Source of the DNA: Mucilaginibacter auburnensis
GTDB lineage: Bacteria; Bacteroidota; Bacteroidia; Sphingobacteriales; Sphingobacteriaceae
Reading direction: 5' to 3'
Length of the DNA: 64,000 nucleotides
Assembly (NCBI RefSeq): GCF_002797815.1
Contig: NZ_PGFJ01000001.1
Location: 744,001-808,000, forward strand
Below are positions 1-8,821 of this stretch, piece after piece. Under the pieces are notes generated by a model, which made no database searches, had not been told where the DNA came from, and was given only the letters and a program-made list of their open reading frames with translations. Numbering within the stretch: position 1 is the stretch's first letter; every line of letters begins with the position of its first letter. Made by a program: the position numbers and the translations under genes.

Positions 1-621
1 ATTCAGTGTTTGAGATAGTACCAAAGCATTTCGCCTGTCTGATGCAGAGAGGTGTATATTACGTGAGCTCATGGCTAAACCATCTGTCTCACGTTCTATA
101 GGACACATTACCAGCTTTACCGGCATGGCCAATAGTTCTACCATTTTGCTAATCACTAAAAACTGTTGATAGTCTTTCTGCCCAAAAAAAGCAATGTCAG
201 GCTTAACAATGTCAAAAAGCTTACTTACCACTTGAGTAACGCCCTGGTAATGGCCGGGGCGCGACGCTCCCTCAAGTAAATGCTCCAATTCTCCAATAGC
301 TAAATGCCAATGCTCATTACCGGCATACATCTCATTAACCGGTGGTTCAAATAAAACATCGCATTTCACACTTTCAAGTTTAGCAATATCAGCTCCAATA
401 GGGCGAGGGTACTTCTCAAGATCGCTCGGATCAGTAAATTGGGTTGGGTTAACAAAAATGCTGCAAACTACAACATCGCATTGTTGCTGCGCTATGCGTA
501 TAAGCGAAAGGTGCCCATTGTGCAGCGCGCCCATGGTGGGTACAAAACCTATTGTTTTGCCCTGTATTTTCAGTTGCAGCAGGTGTTCTGCAAGGGCTTG
601 CCGGGTGGTAAAATGTTTCAA
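1..621 (-). CDS. panC: Pantoate--beta-alanine ligase (pantothenate synthetase), 3' end outside the window
   Basis: PanC condenses pantoate and beta-alanine with ATP to give pantothenate in the cytosol, the last step of vitamin B5 synthesis. Translating the minus strand from 621 gives the family hallmarks in order: FVPTMGALHNGHLSLI (ATP-binding HxGH-type motif), SIFVNPTQF, a PRPIGAD segment, RPGHYQGVTQVVSKLF, FFGQKDYQQ and SSRNIHLS. About 207 of the usual ~280 residues are visible; the C-terminus lies beyond base 1. I chose TTG at 621 because an in-frame TGA sits only two codons upstream and the first in-frame ATG is inside the conserved PTMG motif. It is transcribed divergently from the next gene. 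Identification is firm; the TTG start is a good inference. Confidence 0.95.
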   Translation of the reverse strand, partial: MKHFTTRQALAEHLLQLKIQGKTIGFVPTMGALHNGHLSLIRIAQQQCDVVVCSIFVNPTQFTDPSDLEKYPRPIGADIAKLESVKCDVLFEPPVNEMYAGNEHWHLAIGELEHLLEGASRPGHYQGVTQVVSKLFDIVKPDIAFFGQKDYQQFLVISKMVELLAMPVKLVMCPIERETDGLAMSSRNIHLSASDRRNALVLSQTLN

Positions 622-694
622 CTGAGATCAATCATCAACAAGAGGGCGAAGTTGCATAAAACATCATTAAATACCAAACTACTTGTGTAATTGG

Positions 695-725
695 TTGATA
701 GTTGTTATTATAATGCTTATATTTG
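695..725 (+). promoter_or_regulatory. Bacteroidota-type promoter upstream of the GT5 gene
   Basis: TTG at 695-697, a 20-base spacer, then TATATTTG at 718-725. This matches the Bacteroidetes primary-sigma consensus (TTG about 19-20 bases before TAnnTTTG). The start codon at 779 leaves a leader of roughly 50 nt. It lies in the divergent gap with panC. Confidence 0.6.
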
Positions 726-778
726 CAAACCCAATTTTTTTGGGTTTAGTTTCATAATATTTTAATTCTGAATTGGAG

Positions 779-1603
779 ATGGGTAAATCTAAGCTATTGT
801 TTATAACTCATGAAATGTCGCCTTTCCTTGAACTCACCAAAATTTCTGAAATAACACGCCAGCTTCCGCAGGCTATGCAGGAGAAAGGTTACGAGATTCG
901 TATCCTGATGCCTCGTTTCGGTAATATTAATGAGCGCAGGAACCGCCTTCATGAGGTGATCCGCTTATCGGGGATGAACATCATTATTAATGACAATGAT
1001 AATCCTTTGATCATAAAAGTGGCTTCTATTCCGGCGGCGCGTATGCAGGTTTATTTCTTAGACAACGAAGAGTATTTTCAACGCAAGCATGTGTTTGAGG
1101 ACAAAGACGGGAAGTTTTATGCTGACAACGATGAGCGAATGATATTTTTCTGTAAGGGCGCGCTAGAAACGGTGAAGAAATTGGGTTGGGCCCCGGATAT
1201 TATCCATTGTCACGGCTGGATGAGTTCATTAGTGCCGGCCTATTTAAAAACTACTTACAAAGACGATCCAACCTTTAAGCATTCAAAAATAGTCTACTCT
1301 ATTTATGAAAATGATTTTAAAGGCGAAATGAATGCCGATTTTGCACAAAAAGCAGTTATGGGCGGCATGACCGAGCAGCATACCGAAATGTATAAACCAG
1401 GTACTAACACTTCATTGTATGAAGGAGCTATTCACTACAGTGATGGCATTGTTTTAGCGGCCGAAAATATCGACGAGGATGTGTTAAATAATGTTAAAAA
1501 CAGCCAAAAATCGGTTTTGGATTTTAATTCTACCGCAGATTTCGAAAATTATTACAATTTTTACGACGAAATTACCACTGAAGAACTGGTAAACGTTGTA
1601 TAA
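779..1603 (+). CDS. Half-length glycogen/starch synthase-like protein (GT5 N-terminal domain only)
   Basis: The protein aligns with the N-terminal Rossmann half of GlgA-type GT5 glycogen synthases: KLLFITHEMSPFLE at the start, RILMPRFGNI, VYFLDNEEYF, and a PDIIHCHGW segment matching the family's DVVHAHDW. It is 274 residues against about 470-480 for a full enzyme, and the C-terminal nucleotide-sugar domain is absent. The KTGG loop that binds ADP-glucose in GlgA reads ELTKI here (residues 18-22), so catalysis as a glycogen synthase is doubtful. I use ATG 779; TTG 773 two codons upstream is possible. A lipoprotein gene follows 15 bases later, so the two are probably co-transcribed. The family resemblance is clear; the function is unknown. 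Confidence 0.85.
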   Translation: MGKSKLLFITHEMSPFLELTKISEITRQLPQAMQEKGYEIRILMPRFGNINERRNRLHEVIRLSGMNIIINDNDNPLIIKVASIPAARMQVYFLDNEEYFQRKHVFEDKDGKFYADNDERMIFFCKGALETVKKLGWAPDIIHCHGWMSSLVPAYLKTTYKDDPTFKHSKIVYSIYENDFKGEMNADFAQKAVMGGMTEQHTEMYKPGTNTSLYEGAIHYSDGIVLAAENIDEDVLNNVKNSQKSVLDFNSTADFENYYNFYDEITTEELVNVV

Positions 1604-1618
1604 GCTTTGAGATCAAAT

Positions 1619-3007
1619 ATGAAATTTTTCAGATTAGACTTATTGACACTGTTAATAAGTCTTTTTATTTTAAGTAGCTGTAAAAAGCAGGGCACCGTTA
1701 ACTTGGGAGTTAATGATGGTAACCTTATTGAAGGTAGTCTGATAGATACATCTACTGTATATGTAAATACCGTTCCTGAGGAGGATGCCATTGCTTCTGG
1801 TCTGGCCAAAACTGCGCTTAGTTATTTTAAAGATCCTGTTTTTGGTATAACTGAATCAAATATAGCAATGGATCTTAATTTGCCTTCGCAAGCAGCTTAT
1901 ACTGTTCCAACAGGTACAATAGCTATTGATTCTGCCATACTTATTCTTCCGTATACCAGCGGATTTTATGGCGACTCGCTTACAACACGCTTTAAAGCCA
2001 ACGTTTATCAGTTGGATGAGCGCATACTGAGTAATGGAACTTATAACGCCTCAAAAAAATGGAAAACTAAATCCGTTTTGTTGGGAACTAAATCCTTCTT
2101 TCCAAGAACGCGTGATAGTGTTAGAGTGATTCAACCTATCCGAGCGGGAAAAGATTCTTTAATGAAGTTTATTCCGCAGGTGCGTGTGCCTTTAGACCCT
2201 ACTTTTGTTAACAGTATTTTGTTCAATGCTCCTGCTGATCAGGTAGCATCTAATCTGGTGTTTAGAAACAGAGTGAACGGATTGTATGTAACTTTAGATA
2301 AAAACCAAACAGGGCCCGGCGGAACTATGATGTTCAACATGGACTCGGCCACTGTTAAAGTTTATGTTAAAGTAACCGCTACAGATGGGTCCACAATTGA
2401 TACAAACGTAGTTGTTTTGCCAAGCGTACGTCGCTCAGCCGAAATTAGTCATAACTACGCTGGTACTGCCATAGCTACAGAACTTGCAGCTACTACATCA
2501 AAAACACGTAATACATTTTATTTACAGGGGTTATTAGGCCTAAGGGCTAAAGTACAGTTTCCATATCTTAAAGAAATTATAACAAAAGCCGGTAGTGATA
2601 TTATTGTAAACCGTGCTGAACTGGTTATTTCTCCGCAACCCGGAACTGCGTTCCCTTATACGCCTATTAATAGTTTAATGCTTTACAAGCTTGATCTGGC
2701 GAAGCAGCGCATCAACATCCAGGACAACACACAGACCGATCCGCGTTCTGCCACGTCTTATGGTGGTTTTTACAACTCAGATAAAAAGGAATATCGCTTT
2801 TTGGTAACTGCATATGTTCAGGATTTAATGCGCGGAAAAACCATTGATTATGGTACCTATATAGGAGCGGCCGACAATCAGGGCTTTTCTTATTTTAGCG
2901 ACGTAACACCCAACCCTCAACTTGACGGACGTACGGCAGCTGTGGGGAGTGATGGATCAACTTATCGTGTAAAACTCAATATCATTTATACAAAAGTTAA
3001 CAAATAA
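1619..3007 (+). CDS. DUF4270 family lipoprotein
   Basis: Exported lipoprotein of 462 residues. The N-terminus has a hydrophobic stretch ending in a lipobox (FILSSC, Cys near residue 20), then KKQ, which suits a surface or outer-membrane lipoprotein. The body has the DUF4270 pattern: IDSAILILPY, VYQLDERI, NRAELVISPQPG and a C-terminal YRVKLNIIYTKV strand. The family is found in Bacteroidota and has no established function. ATG 1619 is chosen over TTG 1607 because it places the signal peptide correctly. It follows the GT5-like gene closely and is followed by a palindromic terminator. Confidence 0.85.
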   Translation: MKFFRLDLLTLLISLFILSSCKKQGTVNLGVNDGNLIEGSLIDTSTVYVNTVPEEDAIASGLAKTALSYFKDPVFGITESNIAMDLNLPSQAAYTVPTGTIAIDSAILILPYTSGFYGDSLTTRFKANVYQLDERILSNGTYNASKKWKTKSVLLGTKSFFPRTRDSVRVIQPIRAGKDSLMKFIPQVRVPLDPTFVNSILFNAPADQVASNLVFRNRVNGLYVTLDKNQTGPGGTMMFNMDSATVKVYVKVTATDGSTIDTNVVVLPSVRRSAEISHNYAGTAIATELAATTSKTRNTFYLQGLLGLRAKVQFPYLKEIITKAGSDIIVNRAELVISPQPGTAFPYTPINSLMLYKLDLAKQRINIQDNTQTDPRSATSYGGFYNSDKKEYRFLVTAYVQDLMRGKTIDYGTYIGAADNQGFSYFSDVTPNPQLDGRTAAVGSDGSTYRVKLNIIYTKVNK

Positions 3008-3049
3008 CACGTTGTTGTAAAATAGTTAATTTCTTATATTGAAAAATGC

Positions 3050-3088
3050 AATCAGCTATATAACATGTTATATAGCTGATTATTTTTA
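3050..3088 (+). terminator. Palindromic terminator after the DUF4270 gene
   Basis: Bases 3050-3081 form a perfect 32-base palindrome (arm AATCAGCTATATAACA), followed by a short T-rich run. It is AT-rich but long, and lies between the lipoprotein stop and glmS. Confidence 0.6.
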
Positions 3089-3110
3089 CAACGTTTTTTA
3101 AATTTAATTT

Positions 3111-4946
3111 ATGTGTGGAATAGTAGGCTATGTAGGCCACAGGGATGCTTATCCGATTATAATTAAGGGCCTGCGTCGCCTTGAATACCGTGGGTATGAC
3201 AGTGCCGGCGTTGCTTTACTGGACAAAAACTTAAAGGTTTACAAAAAAACAGGTAAGGTTAGCGATCTGGAAGATTTCGTTAAAGGGCTACCCATGACCG
3301 GCACCATTGGTATGGGGCATACACGCTGGGCTACGCACGGCGCGCCAAGCGACAGGAACTCTCACCCGCACTCGTCAGGAGATAGAAAGCTTACCATTAT
3401 ACACAACGGTATAATTGAGAACTACGGTATTATTAAAGAGACGCTGTTAGCCAAAGGGCACGTTTTTAAAAGCGATACCGATACCGAGGTTTTAATACAC
3501 CTGGTAGAAGATATTTTGAATGAAACAGGTGTTGATCTAAAAGAGGCGGTGCGTATAGCGCTAAACCGTGTTATTGGAGCTTACGCCATTGTAATTATGA
3601 GTGCCGAGGAACCTGATCTGCTTATTGCGGCCCGCAAAGGCAGCCCAATGGTGATTGGCGTTGGTAAAGGCGAGTACTTTGTAGCATCTGATGCTACACC
3701 TATTGTTGAATACACCAAAAACGTTATTTATTTAAATGATAACGAGATTGCCTATATACAACGGAATGACCTGCTGATAAAGAATATAGATAATACCGTT
3801 CAAACTCCGTATATACAAGAGCTTGACCTAAAGCTGGAAATGTTGGAGAAAGGCGGCTACGATCACTTTATGCTGAAGGAGATATACGAGCAGTCACGAT
3901 CCATACGCGATTGTTTACGCGGTCGTATTTATCCCGAAAAAGGCAAAGTACAACTTGGAGGTATTAAAGAGTATGCTGATAAGCTAAAAAATGTTGATCG
4001 CATAATCATAGTAGCATGCGGAACATCATGGCATGCTGGTTTGGTGGGCGAGTATTTGATTGAAGAGTATGCAAGGGTATCTGTAGAGGTAGAGTATGCA
4101 TCAGAATTCAGGTATCGTAACCCTATTATATCTGAGAGGGATATTGTGATAGCGATCTCTCAATCTGGCGAAACTGCAGATACCATGGCTGCCCTTGAGC
4201 TGGCTAAAGAAAAAGGCGCTACAATATTTGGTATTTGTAATGTGGTTGGTGCTTCAATTCCACGCATCACCCATGCGGGCGTATATACACATGCGGGTCC
4301 CGAAATTGGTGTAGCTTCAACCAAGGCTTTTACGGCACAAGTTACCGTATTAACGCTGATTGGTTTTTATATAGCCCAGCTTCGCGGTACGCTTACCAAG
4401 AGCAAATTAATTGCCTATTTAACAGAGTTGGATCAAATACCCGAACTGGTAGAGCAAACGCTGAAATGCAACGAAGAAGTTAAAAAGATAGCAGCTGCAT
4501 TTAAAGATGCCAGCAATTGCTTATTCCTGGGTAGGGGCAGTTCTTTCCCTGTTGCATTAGAGGGTGCTTTAAAGTTAAAGGAGATTTCTTACATACACGC
4601 TGAAGGTTATCCGGCTGCTGAGATGAAACACGGGCCAATAGCGCTGATAGATGCGGAATTGCCTGTTGTTTTTATTGCTACCAAAAATTCTTCTTACGAG
4701 AAAGTGATCAGCAACATACAGGAAGTAAAAGCGCGCGGCGGGCGAGTTCTGGCTATTGTTACCGAGGGTGACACCGAAGTACGCAACATGGCCGATTATA
4801 GTATAGAGATACCAGCCACCGATGATGCTTTTGTTCCGCTGCTGGCCACTATTCCGTTGCAATTGTTATCGTATCATATTGCGGTTATGCGTAATTGCAA
4901 CGTTGATCAGCCACGTAATTTGGCAAAATCAGTAACTGTAGAGTAA
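3111..4946 (+). CDS. glmS: Glutamine--fructose-6-phosphate aminotransferase (isomerizing)
   Basis: GlmS makes glucosamine-6-phosphate from fructose-6-phosphate and glutamine, the entry to UDP-GlcNAc for peptidoglycan and lipid A. It starts MCGIVGYVG, so Cys2 becomes the N-terminal nucleophile of the class II glutaminase domain (about 1-240). HTRWATHG and HNGIIENY follow. Two SIS sugar-isomerase domains fill the C-terminal half (ISQSGETADT, FLGRGSSFPVALEGALKLKE), and the end is PRNLAKSVTVE as in the family. Length 611 residues is normal. Upstream and downstream hairpins suggest its own transcript. No GlmS ribozyme was seen upstream. Confidence 0.98.
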   Translation: MCGIVGYVGHRDAYPIIIKGLRRLEYRGYDSAGVALLDKNLKVYKKTGKVSDLEDFVKGLPMTGTIGMGHTRWATHGAPSDRNSHPHSSGDRKLTIIHNGIIENYGIIKETLLAKGHVFKSDTDTEVLIHLVEDILNETGVDLKEAVRIALNRVIGAYAIVIMSAEEPDLLIAARKGSPMVIGVGKGEYFVASDATPIVEYTKNVIYLNDNEIAYIQRNDLLIKNIDNTVQTPYIQELDLKLEMLEKGGYDHFMLKEIYEQSRSIRDCLRGRIYPEKGKVQLGGIKEYADKLKNVDRIIIVACGTSWHAGLVGEYLIEEYARVSVEVEYASEFRYRNPIISERDIVIAISQSGETADTMAALELAKEKGATIFGICNVVGASIPRITHAGVYTHAGPEIGVASTKAFTAQVTVLTLIGFYIAQLRGTLTKSKLIAYLTELDQIPELVEQTLKCNEEVKKIAAAFKDASNCLFLGRGSSFPVALEGALKLKEISYIHAEGYPAAEMKHGPIALIDAELPVVFIATKNSSYEKVISNIQEVKARGGRVLAIVTEGDTEVRNMADYSIEIPATDDAFVPLLATIPLQLLSYHIAVMRNCNVDQPRNLAKSVTVE

Positions 4947-4965
4947 CAAATATTAATAAATTTTG

Positions 4966-4998
4966 AAGGCGCCTTTGCAACAGGCGCCTTTTCTTTTA
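4966..4998 (+). terminator. Rho-independent terminator of glmS
   Basis: Arms AAGGCGCC (4966-4973) and GGCGCCTT (4983-4990) enclose a 9-base loop, then TTCTTTT. It is the most GC-rich hairpin in this gap. Confidence 0.85.
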
Positions 4999-5011
4999 AC
5001 TCAAATTTTAT

Positions 5012-5383
5012 ATGGCTTGCCCTATAAGTTACAAACGTACAGATCATATCAACATCTGCGTTCCAATTGAAAAACTGGAAGAAGCGCGTGAGTTTTATCG
5101 GACCATAATGGGGTTAAAGCAAATAGACCGGCCCGAAGTGTTTACTACACCCGGCCATTGGTTTGCCTGGGCAGATATTGAGCTGCACATAGGCGTTGAA
5201 CCTGCCCTGCCGGTTTCTGCGCGGCACACGGCATTTGAAGTGACGGACGTTGCTGCTGCCCGCCGTTGGCTGGAGCAAAATCATATAAAAACTTATGATG
5301 AGCCATTGATACAAGGCCGCCACAGGTTTACCTTTTATGATTCGTTTGGCAACCGTTTGGAGTTGCTTGAATATAAGCAATGA
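5012..5383 (+). CDS. VOC-family (glyoxalase/bleomycin-resistance fold) protein
   Basis: Small 123-residue protein with the vicinal-oxygen-chelate pattern: TDHINICVPIEKLEEAREFY at the N-terminus, WFAWADIELHIG in the middle, HTAFEVTDV, and FYDSFGNRLELLE at the end. VOC proteins bind a divalent metal through His/Glu ligands; candidates are the His in TDHIN and the Glu in LELLE. The substrate cannot be told from sequence, as the family covers isomerases, dioxygenases and thiol transferases. The gene is separated from glmS by a terminator and abuts hisS. Confidence 0.85.
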   Translation: MACPISYKRTDHINICVPIEKLEEAREFYRTIMGLKQIDRPEVFTTPGHWFAWADIELHIGVEPALPVSARHTAFEVTDVAAARRWLEQNHIKTYDEPLIQGRHRFTFYDSFGNRLELLEYKQ

Positions 5384-5404
5384 GGTGATTTACCTTCATT
5401 TTTG

Positions 5405-5412
5405 TACATTTG
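5405..5412 (+). promoter_or_regulatory. TAnnTTTG promoter box directly before hisS
   Basis: TACATTTG is an exact match to the Bacteroidetes -7 box and ends 4 nt before the hisS ATG. A clear upstream TTG at the usual spacing was not found. If used, the transcript would be essentially leaderless. Confidence 0.45.
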
Positions 5413-5416
5413 CCGC

Positions 5417-6781
5417 ATGGCAATTAAACCATCAGTACCAAAAGGCACCCGCGATTTTTCTCCGTTAGAAATGGGCCGCCGCAATTATATTTTTGACACC
5501 ATTAAAACTGTTTTCCGCAAGTATGGCTATCAGCAGATAGAAACCCCATCTATGGAAAACTTAACTACCCTTACCGGTAAATATGGTGAAGAAGGTGATA
5601 AACTGATGTTTAAAATTTTAAATAGCGGCGATTTCTGGAATGAGGTAGAGAAGAAGAATACAGAGCATTCTTCAAAAGCTTTAACCGGCGTAATCTCTGA
5701 AAAAGCCCTCCGCTACGACCTTACCGTTCCTTTTGCCCGCTACGTTGTACAGCATCAAAACGAAATAACTTTTCCGTTCAAGCGTTTCCAGGTGCAGCCT
5801 GTTTGGCGCGCCGACAGGCCACAAAAGGGTCGCTACCGTGAGTTTTTTCAGTGCGACGCCGATGTTGTTGGTTCTGACTCGCTATTGAATGAGGCTGAGT
5901 TTGTAATGATCTATGATGAAGCGCTTACCCGCCTCGGACTAAAAGATTTTACCGTAAAGATCAATAATAGAAAGATTCTATCAGGAATTGCAGAGATTAT
6001 AGATAAAGCTGATAATATTGTTGATCTAACTGTTGCCATAGACAAACTGGATAAAATTGGCCTCGATGGCGTTAAAAATGAACTCTTGACGCGCGGATTT
6101 ACACAGCAAGATATTGACAAAATTGAACCAATAATTTTATTAGAAGGCAACACGCAACAAAAGCTAACTCAATTACGTGAAGTGTTGGCAAGTTCGGTAA
6201 CCGGCCTTAAAGGTTGTGATGAAATTGAAGAAGTGTTTAACTATCTAAAATTAGCTCAACTGCAAACTGCAAACTGCGAGCTGGACATTACCCTCGCCCG
6301 CGGACTTAACTACTACACCGGTGCAATTTTCGAGGTAAAAACCAACGAAGTGCAAATGGGCAGCATCGGCGGCGGTGGCCGTTATGATGACCTAACCGGC
6401 ATGTTCGGCTTAAAAGGCTTGACCGGTGCCGGAATATCCTTTGGTGCAGACAGGATCTATGATGTAATGGAAGAGCTCGATCTTTTCCCGGAAGAAACAG
6501 CGCAAACCACACAGGTGCTTATCAACTGCTTTGATAAGACCGGCGAGTTTTACGCATTCCCGCTATTACAGGAGTTACGCGCTGCTGGCATTAGTGTAGA
6601 AATGTACCCTGCAGGCGCAAAGATCAAAAAGCAGTTGGATTACGCCAACAGCAAAAACATACCTTACGTAGTTTTAATTGGCAGCGACGAAATGCAAACA
6701 GGCATGCTTACTGTTAAAAATATGCAAACAGGTACGCAGGAAAAGCTATCATCAGAACAGATATTGGCCAAGTTTGCGTAA
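5417..6781 (+). CDS. hisS: Histidine--tRNA ligase
   Basis: Class II aminoacyl-tRNA synthetase that charges tRNA-His. It opens with KPSVPKGTRDFSP, shows class II motif 2 (RPQKGRYREFFQCDADVVG), the histidyl-specific LARGLNYYTGAIFEV and motif 3 (GAGISFGADRIYDVM), and ends with an anticodon-binding domain (QVLINCF...IPYVVLIGSDEM). Length is 454 residues. ATG 5417 is chosen; a TTG five codons upstream lies inside the promoter box and is unlikely to be used. A hairpin terminator follows. Confidence 0.97.
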   Translation: MAIKPSVPKGTRDFSPLEMGRRNYIFDTIKTVFRKYGYQQIETPSMENLTTLTGKYGEEGDKLMFKILNSGDFWNEVEKKNTEHSSKALTGVISEKALRYDLTVPFARYVVQHQNEITFPFKRFQVQPVWRADRPQKGRYREFFQCDADVVGSDSLLNEAEFVMIYDEALTRLGLKDFTVKINNRKILSGIAEIIDKADNIVDLTVAIDKLDKIGLDGVKNELLTRGFTQQDIDKIEPIILLEGNTQQKLTQLREVLASSVTGLKGCDEIEEVFNYLKLAQLQTANCELDITLARGLNYYTGAIFEVKTNEVQMGSIGGGGRYDDLTGMFGLKGLTGAGISFGADRIYDVMEELDLFPEETAQTTQVLINCFDKTGEFYAFPLLQELRAAGISVEMYPAGAKIKKQLDYANSKNIPYVVLIGSDEMQTGMLTVKNMQTGTQEKLSSEQILAKFA

Positions 6782-6795
6782 CATCATTAAAATAG

Positions 6796-6830
6796 AAAAG
6801 TGTTGACAGTTTTTTGAGCAACACTTTTTT
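6796..6830 (+). terminator. Terminator after hisS
   Basis: AAAAGTGTTG (6796-6805) pairs with CAACACTTTT (6819-6828), and the T-run continues to about 6830. A promoter-like TATCTTTA (6834-6841) follows at once and may serve the next gene. Confidence 0.75.
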
Positions 6831-6859
6831 ATTTATCTTTACCGTACCAAAATATCACA

Positions 6860-8818
6860 ATGAATAGAATCCTTGCCACACTCTTTTTGAGTGTCCTTGC
6901 TGTAGCTGTAAGTGCTCAATCGCAAACCCCCGCAGTTCCCGGTACAATGCCTTATGGCAAAGTTGATGTTGCCGACCTTGAGCTTAAAGCCTGCGAATTT
7001 GAAAAAGACGCCAATGCCGAAGTGCTGTTTGACAAAGGTGATCTTTACTTTGACCAACAGTTTAACATTATTGTCCAACGGCATAAGCGCATCAAAATTT
7101 TCAATGAGAACGGCATGAAAGAAGCCGAGATACGCATTCCATACCAGGGAGGCAACAGGCTGGAGTACATAACAGGCTTACAGGCGCAAACTATTAACCT
7201 GGTTAACGGCAAGCCAGAAATAATTAAACTGGATAAAAGCCAGATATTTACCAAAAACATTGACAAAGTTAGAAACGAGATTGCCTTTACTTTCCCTAAT
7301 GTTAAAGCCGGCAGCATCATTGAATATAAGTATGCGTGGAACACGGTGTCGTACTCCAACTTCCCCGCATGGTTCTTCCAGCAAAAAATACCGGTTAGAT
7401 ACAGCGAGTATATTACGAGTGTACCTGAGTATTTTACTTACCGCACCCAGGTACGTACATACGAACCATTTGTAAAGAATACATCAAAAACTGAAGCACA
7501 GGTTGGGTACATGTCAGATAAAAACGAAAGAGCAATGGCAAATATCCATTCGCTGCCTGACGAAGCCTACATGTCATCTTATGCTGATAATTATCAATGT
7601 TTAATATTTCAGCTAACCAATATTACATCACACCAGGCAGGTATTTTCAAAACATATTCAGACACTTGGGCTAAAGTGGGCGGGATATTGGCAGATGATG
7701 AGGATTTTGGAAAACAGCTAAAGAAAAAGCTTAAAGGCGAAGAGGTTATTTTAGCCAATGCTGCTAAATTAAAGGGCGATGATAAAATAGCTTATATTTT
7801 TAATGAAGTAAAAAATACCATGAAATGGGATGGTGTTGACCGTTGGTACACAACCGAAGGTACGCCAACCGCGTGGGAAAAGAAAACAGGTAATTCCGCG
7901 GAGATCAACATTATATTGTATCATTTACTAAAACAGGCAGGTTTAGATGTTTACCCTATGGTGGTAAGCACGCGCGAACACGGCAAGGTGCGTCCGTACC
8001 ATACATCACTATCACAGTTTAACAGAGCGGTGGTATACATGCCTGTTTCAGAAGACAAAGAATACGTACTTGATGCTACAGGTAAATACAATGTGTTTAA
8101 TGAGATACCGGCAGAATTACTTAACTCATCAGGCCTGTATATTGATAAAGGCAAGGAACTGTATGATATAGTTTCTTTAGAAAAACTGACACCTTCAAGC
8201 CAAACGGTATTTGTAACCGCTCAAATAAAACCTGACGGGAAACTGGAAGGTACAACCAACATAAGGAGCTCAAGTTATAACCGCCTGAATGCAATAGAGC
8301 GCTACAAAACCGATGGCGAAAAAAAGTATATAGACTACCTGCGGAATGATGACAACGGTATTAAAATAGCATCATTAAAATTCGAAAACCTGGATGTAGA
8401 TACCTTGCCGCTATTACATACTATAAATTTTACCGCAGATTTATCTGGATCAGATGATACCTACATCTACTTAAACCCAAACCTGTTTTCTTCGCTCAGA
8501 AAAAATCCGTTTTTAGCTGAGAACAGGCTTACAGATATTGAATTTGGCTATAACCGAAACTTTTCTATTGGTGGGAGGTACACAATGCCTGCAGGCTTTA
8601 AGGTAGATGCTATGCCAAAATCGGGCAAGATAGTTATGCCGGATAAATCTATTTCAATGAGCCGTATAGTAGGTGAGCAGGATGGTGTAATATCCATCCG
8701 TTATGTTGTAGAATTTAGCAGCCCAATTTATTTAAAGAAAGACTATCCGGATTTCAGAGAATTTGTGAAGGTGTTGTATGAGATGCTTAATGAGCAGATC
8801 ATTTTAAAGAAAGCATAG
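6860..8818 (+). CDS. DUF3857 exported protein with a degenerate transglutaminase domain
   Basis: 652-residue secreted or periplasmic protein with a signal peptide (FLSVLAVAVSAQSQ). The N-terminal DUF3857 domain (QRHKRIKIFNENGMKEAEIRI; FPNVKAGSIIEYKYAW) is followed by a transglutaminase-like core and a C-terminal beta-rich region. The expected catalytic Cys is Ser346 (KTGNSAEIN) and the expected His is Arg389 (FNRAVVYMP); only an Asp (Asp405, VLDAT) is kept. It is therefore probably not a protease or transglutaminase. The next gene, 3 bases downstream, encodes a paralogous-looking protein with the Cys and His intact, so the two may work as a pair. Family assignment is confident; the role is unknown. 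Confidence 0.88.
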   Translation: MNRILATLFLSVLAVAVSAQSQTPAVPGTMPYGKVDVADLELKACEFEKDANAEVLFDKGDLYFDQQFNIIVQRHKRIKIFNENGMKEAEIRIPYQGGNRLEYITGLQAQTINLVNGKPEIIKLDKSQIFTKNIDKVRNEIAFTFPNVKAGSIIEYKYAWNTVSYSNFPAWFFQQKIPVRYSEYITSVPEYFTYRTQVRTYEPFVKNTSKTEAQVGYMSDKNERAMANIHSLPDEAYMSSYADNYQCLIFQLTNITSHQAGIFKTYSDTWAKVGGILADDEDFGKQLKKKLKGEEVILANAAKLKGDDKIAYIFNEVKNTMKWDGVDRWYTTEGTPTAWEKKTGNSAEINIILYHLLKQAGLDVYPMVVSTREHGKVRPYHTSLSQFNRAVVYMPVSEDKEYVLDATGKYNVFNEIPAELLNSSGLYIDKGKELYDIVSLEKLTPSSQTVFVTAQIKPDGKLEGTTNIRSSSYNRLNAIERYKTDGEKKYIDYLRNDDNGIKIASLKFENLDVDTLPLLHTINFTADLSGSDDTYIYLNPNLFSSLRKNPFLAENRLTDIEFGYNRNFSIGGRYTMPAGFKVDAMPKSGKIVMPDKSISMSRIVGEQDGVISIRYVVEFSSPIYLKKDYPDFREFVKVLYEMLNEQIILKKA

Positions 8819-8821
8819 TTT

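Noticed and set aside
449..690. ORFs over the start of the window on both strands
   Set aside because: They overlap panC in other frames; the panC frame has the full set of family motifs.
3007..3111. glmS ribozyme or riboswitch upstream of glmS
   Set aside because: The gap is only about 100 bases and shows a simple palindrome, without any recognisable ribozyme core.
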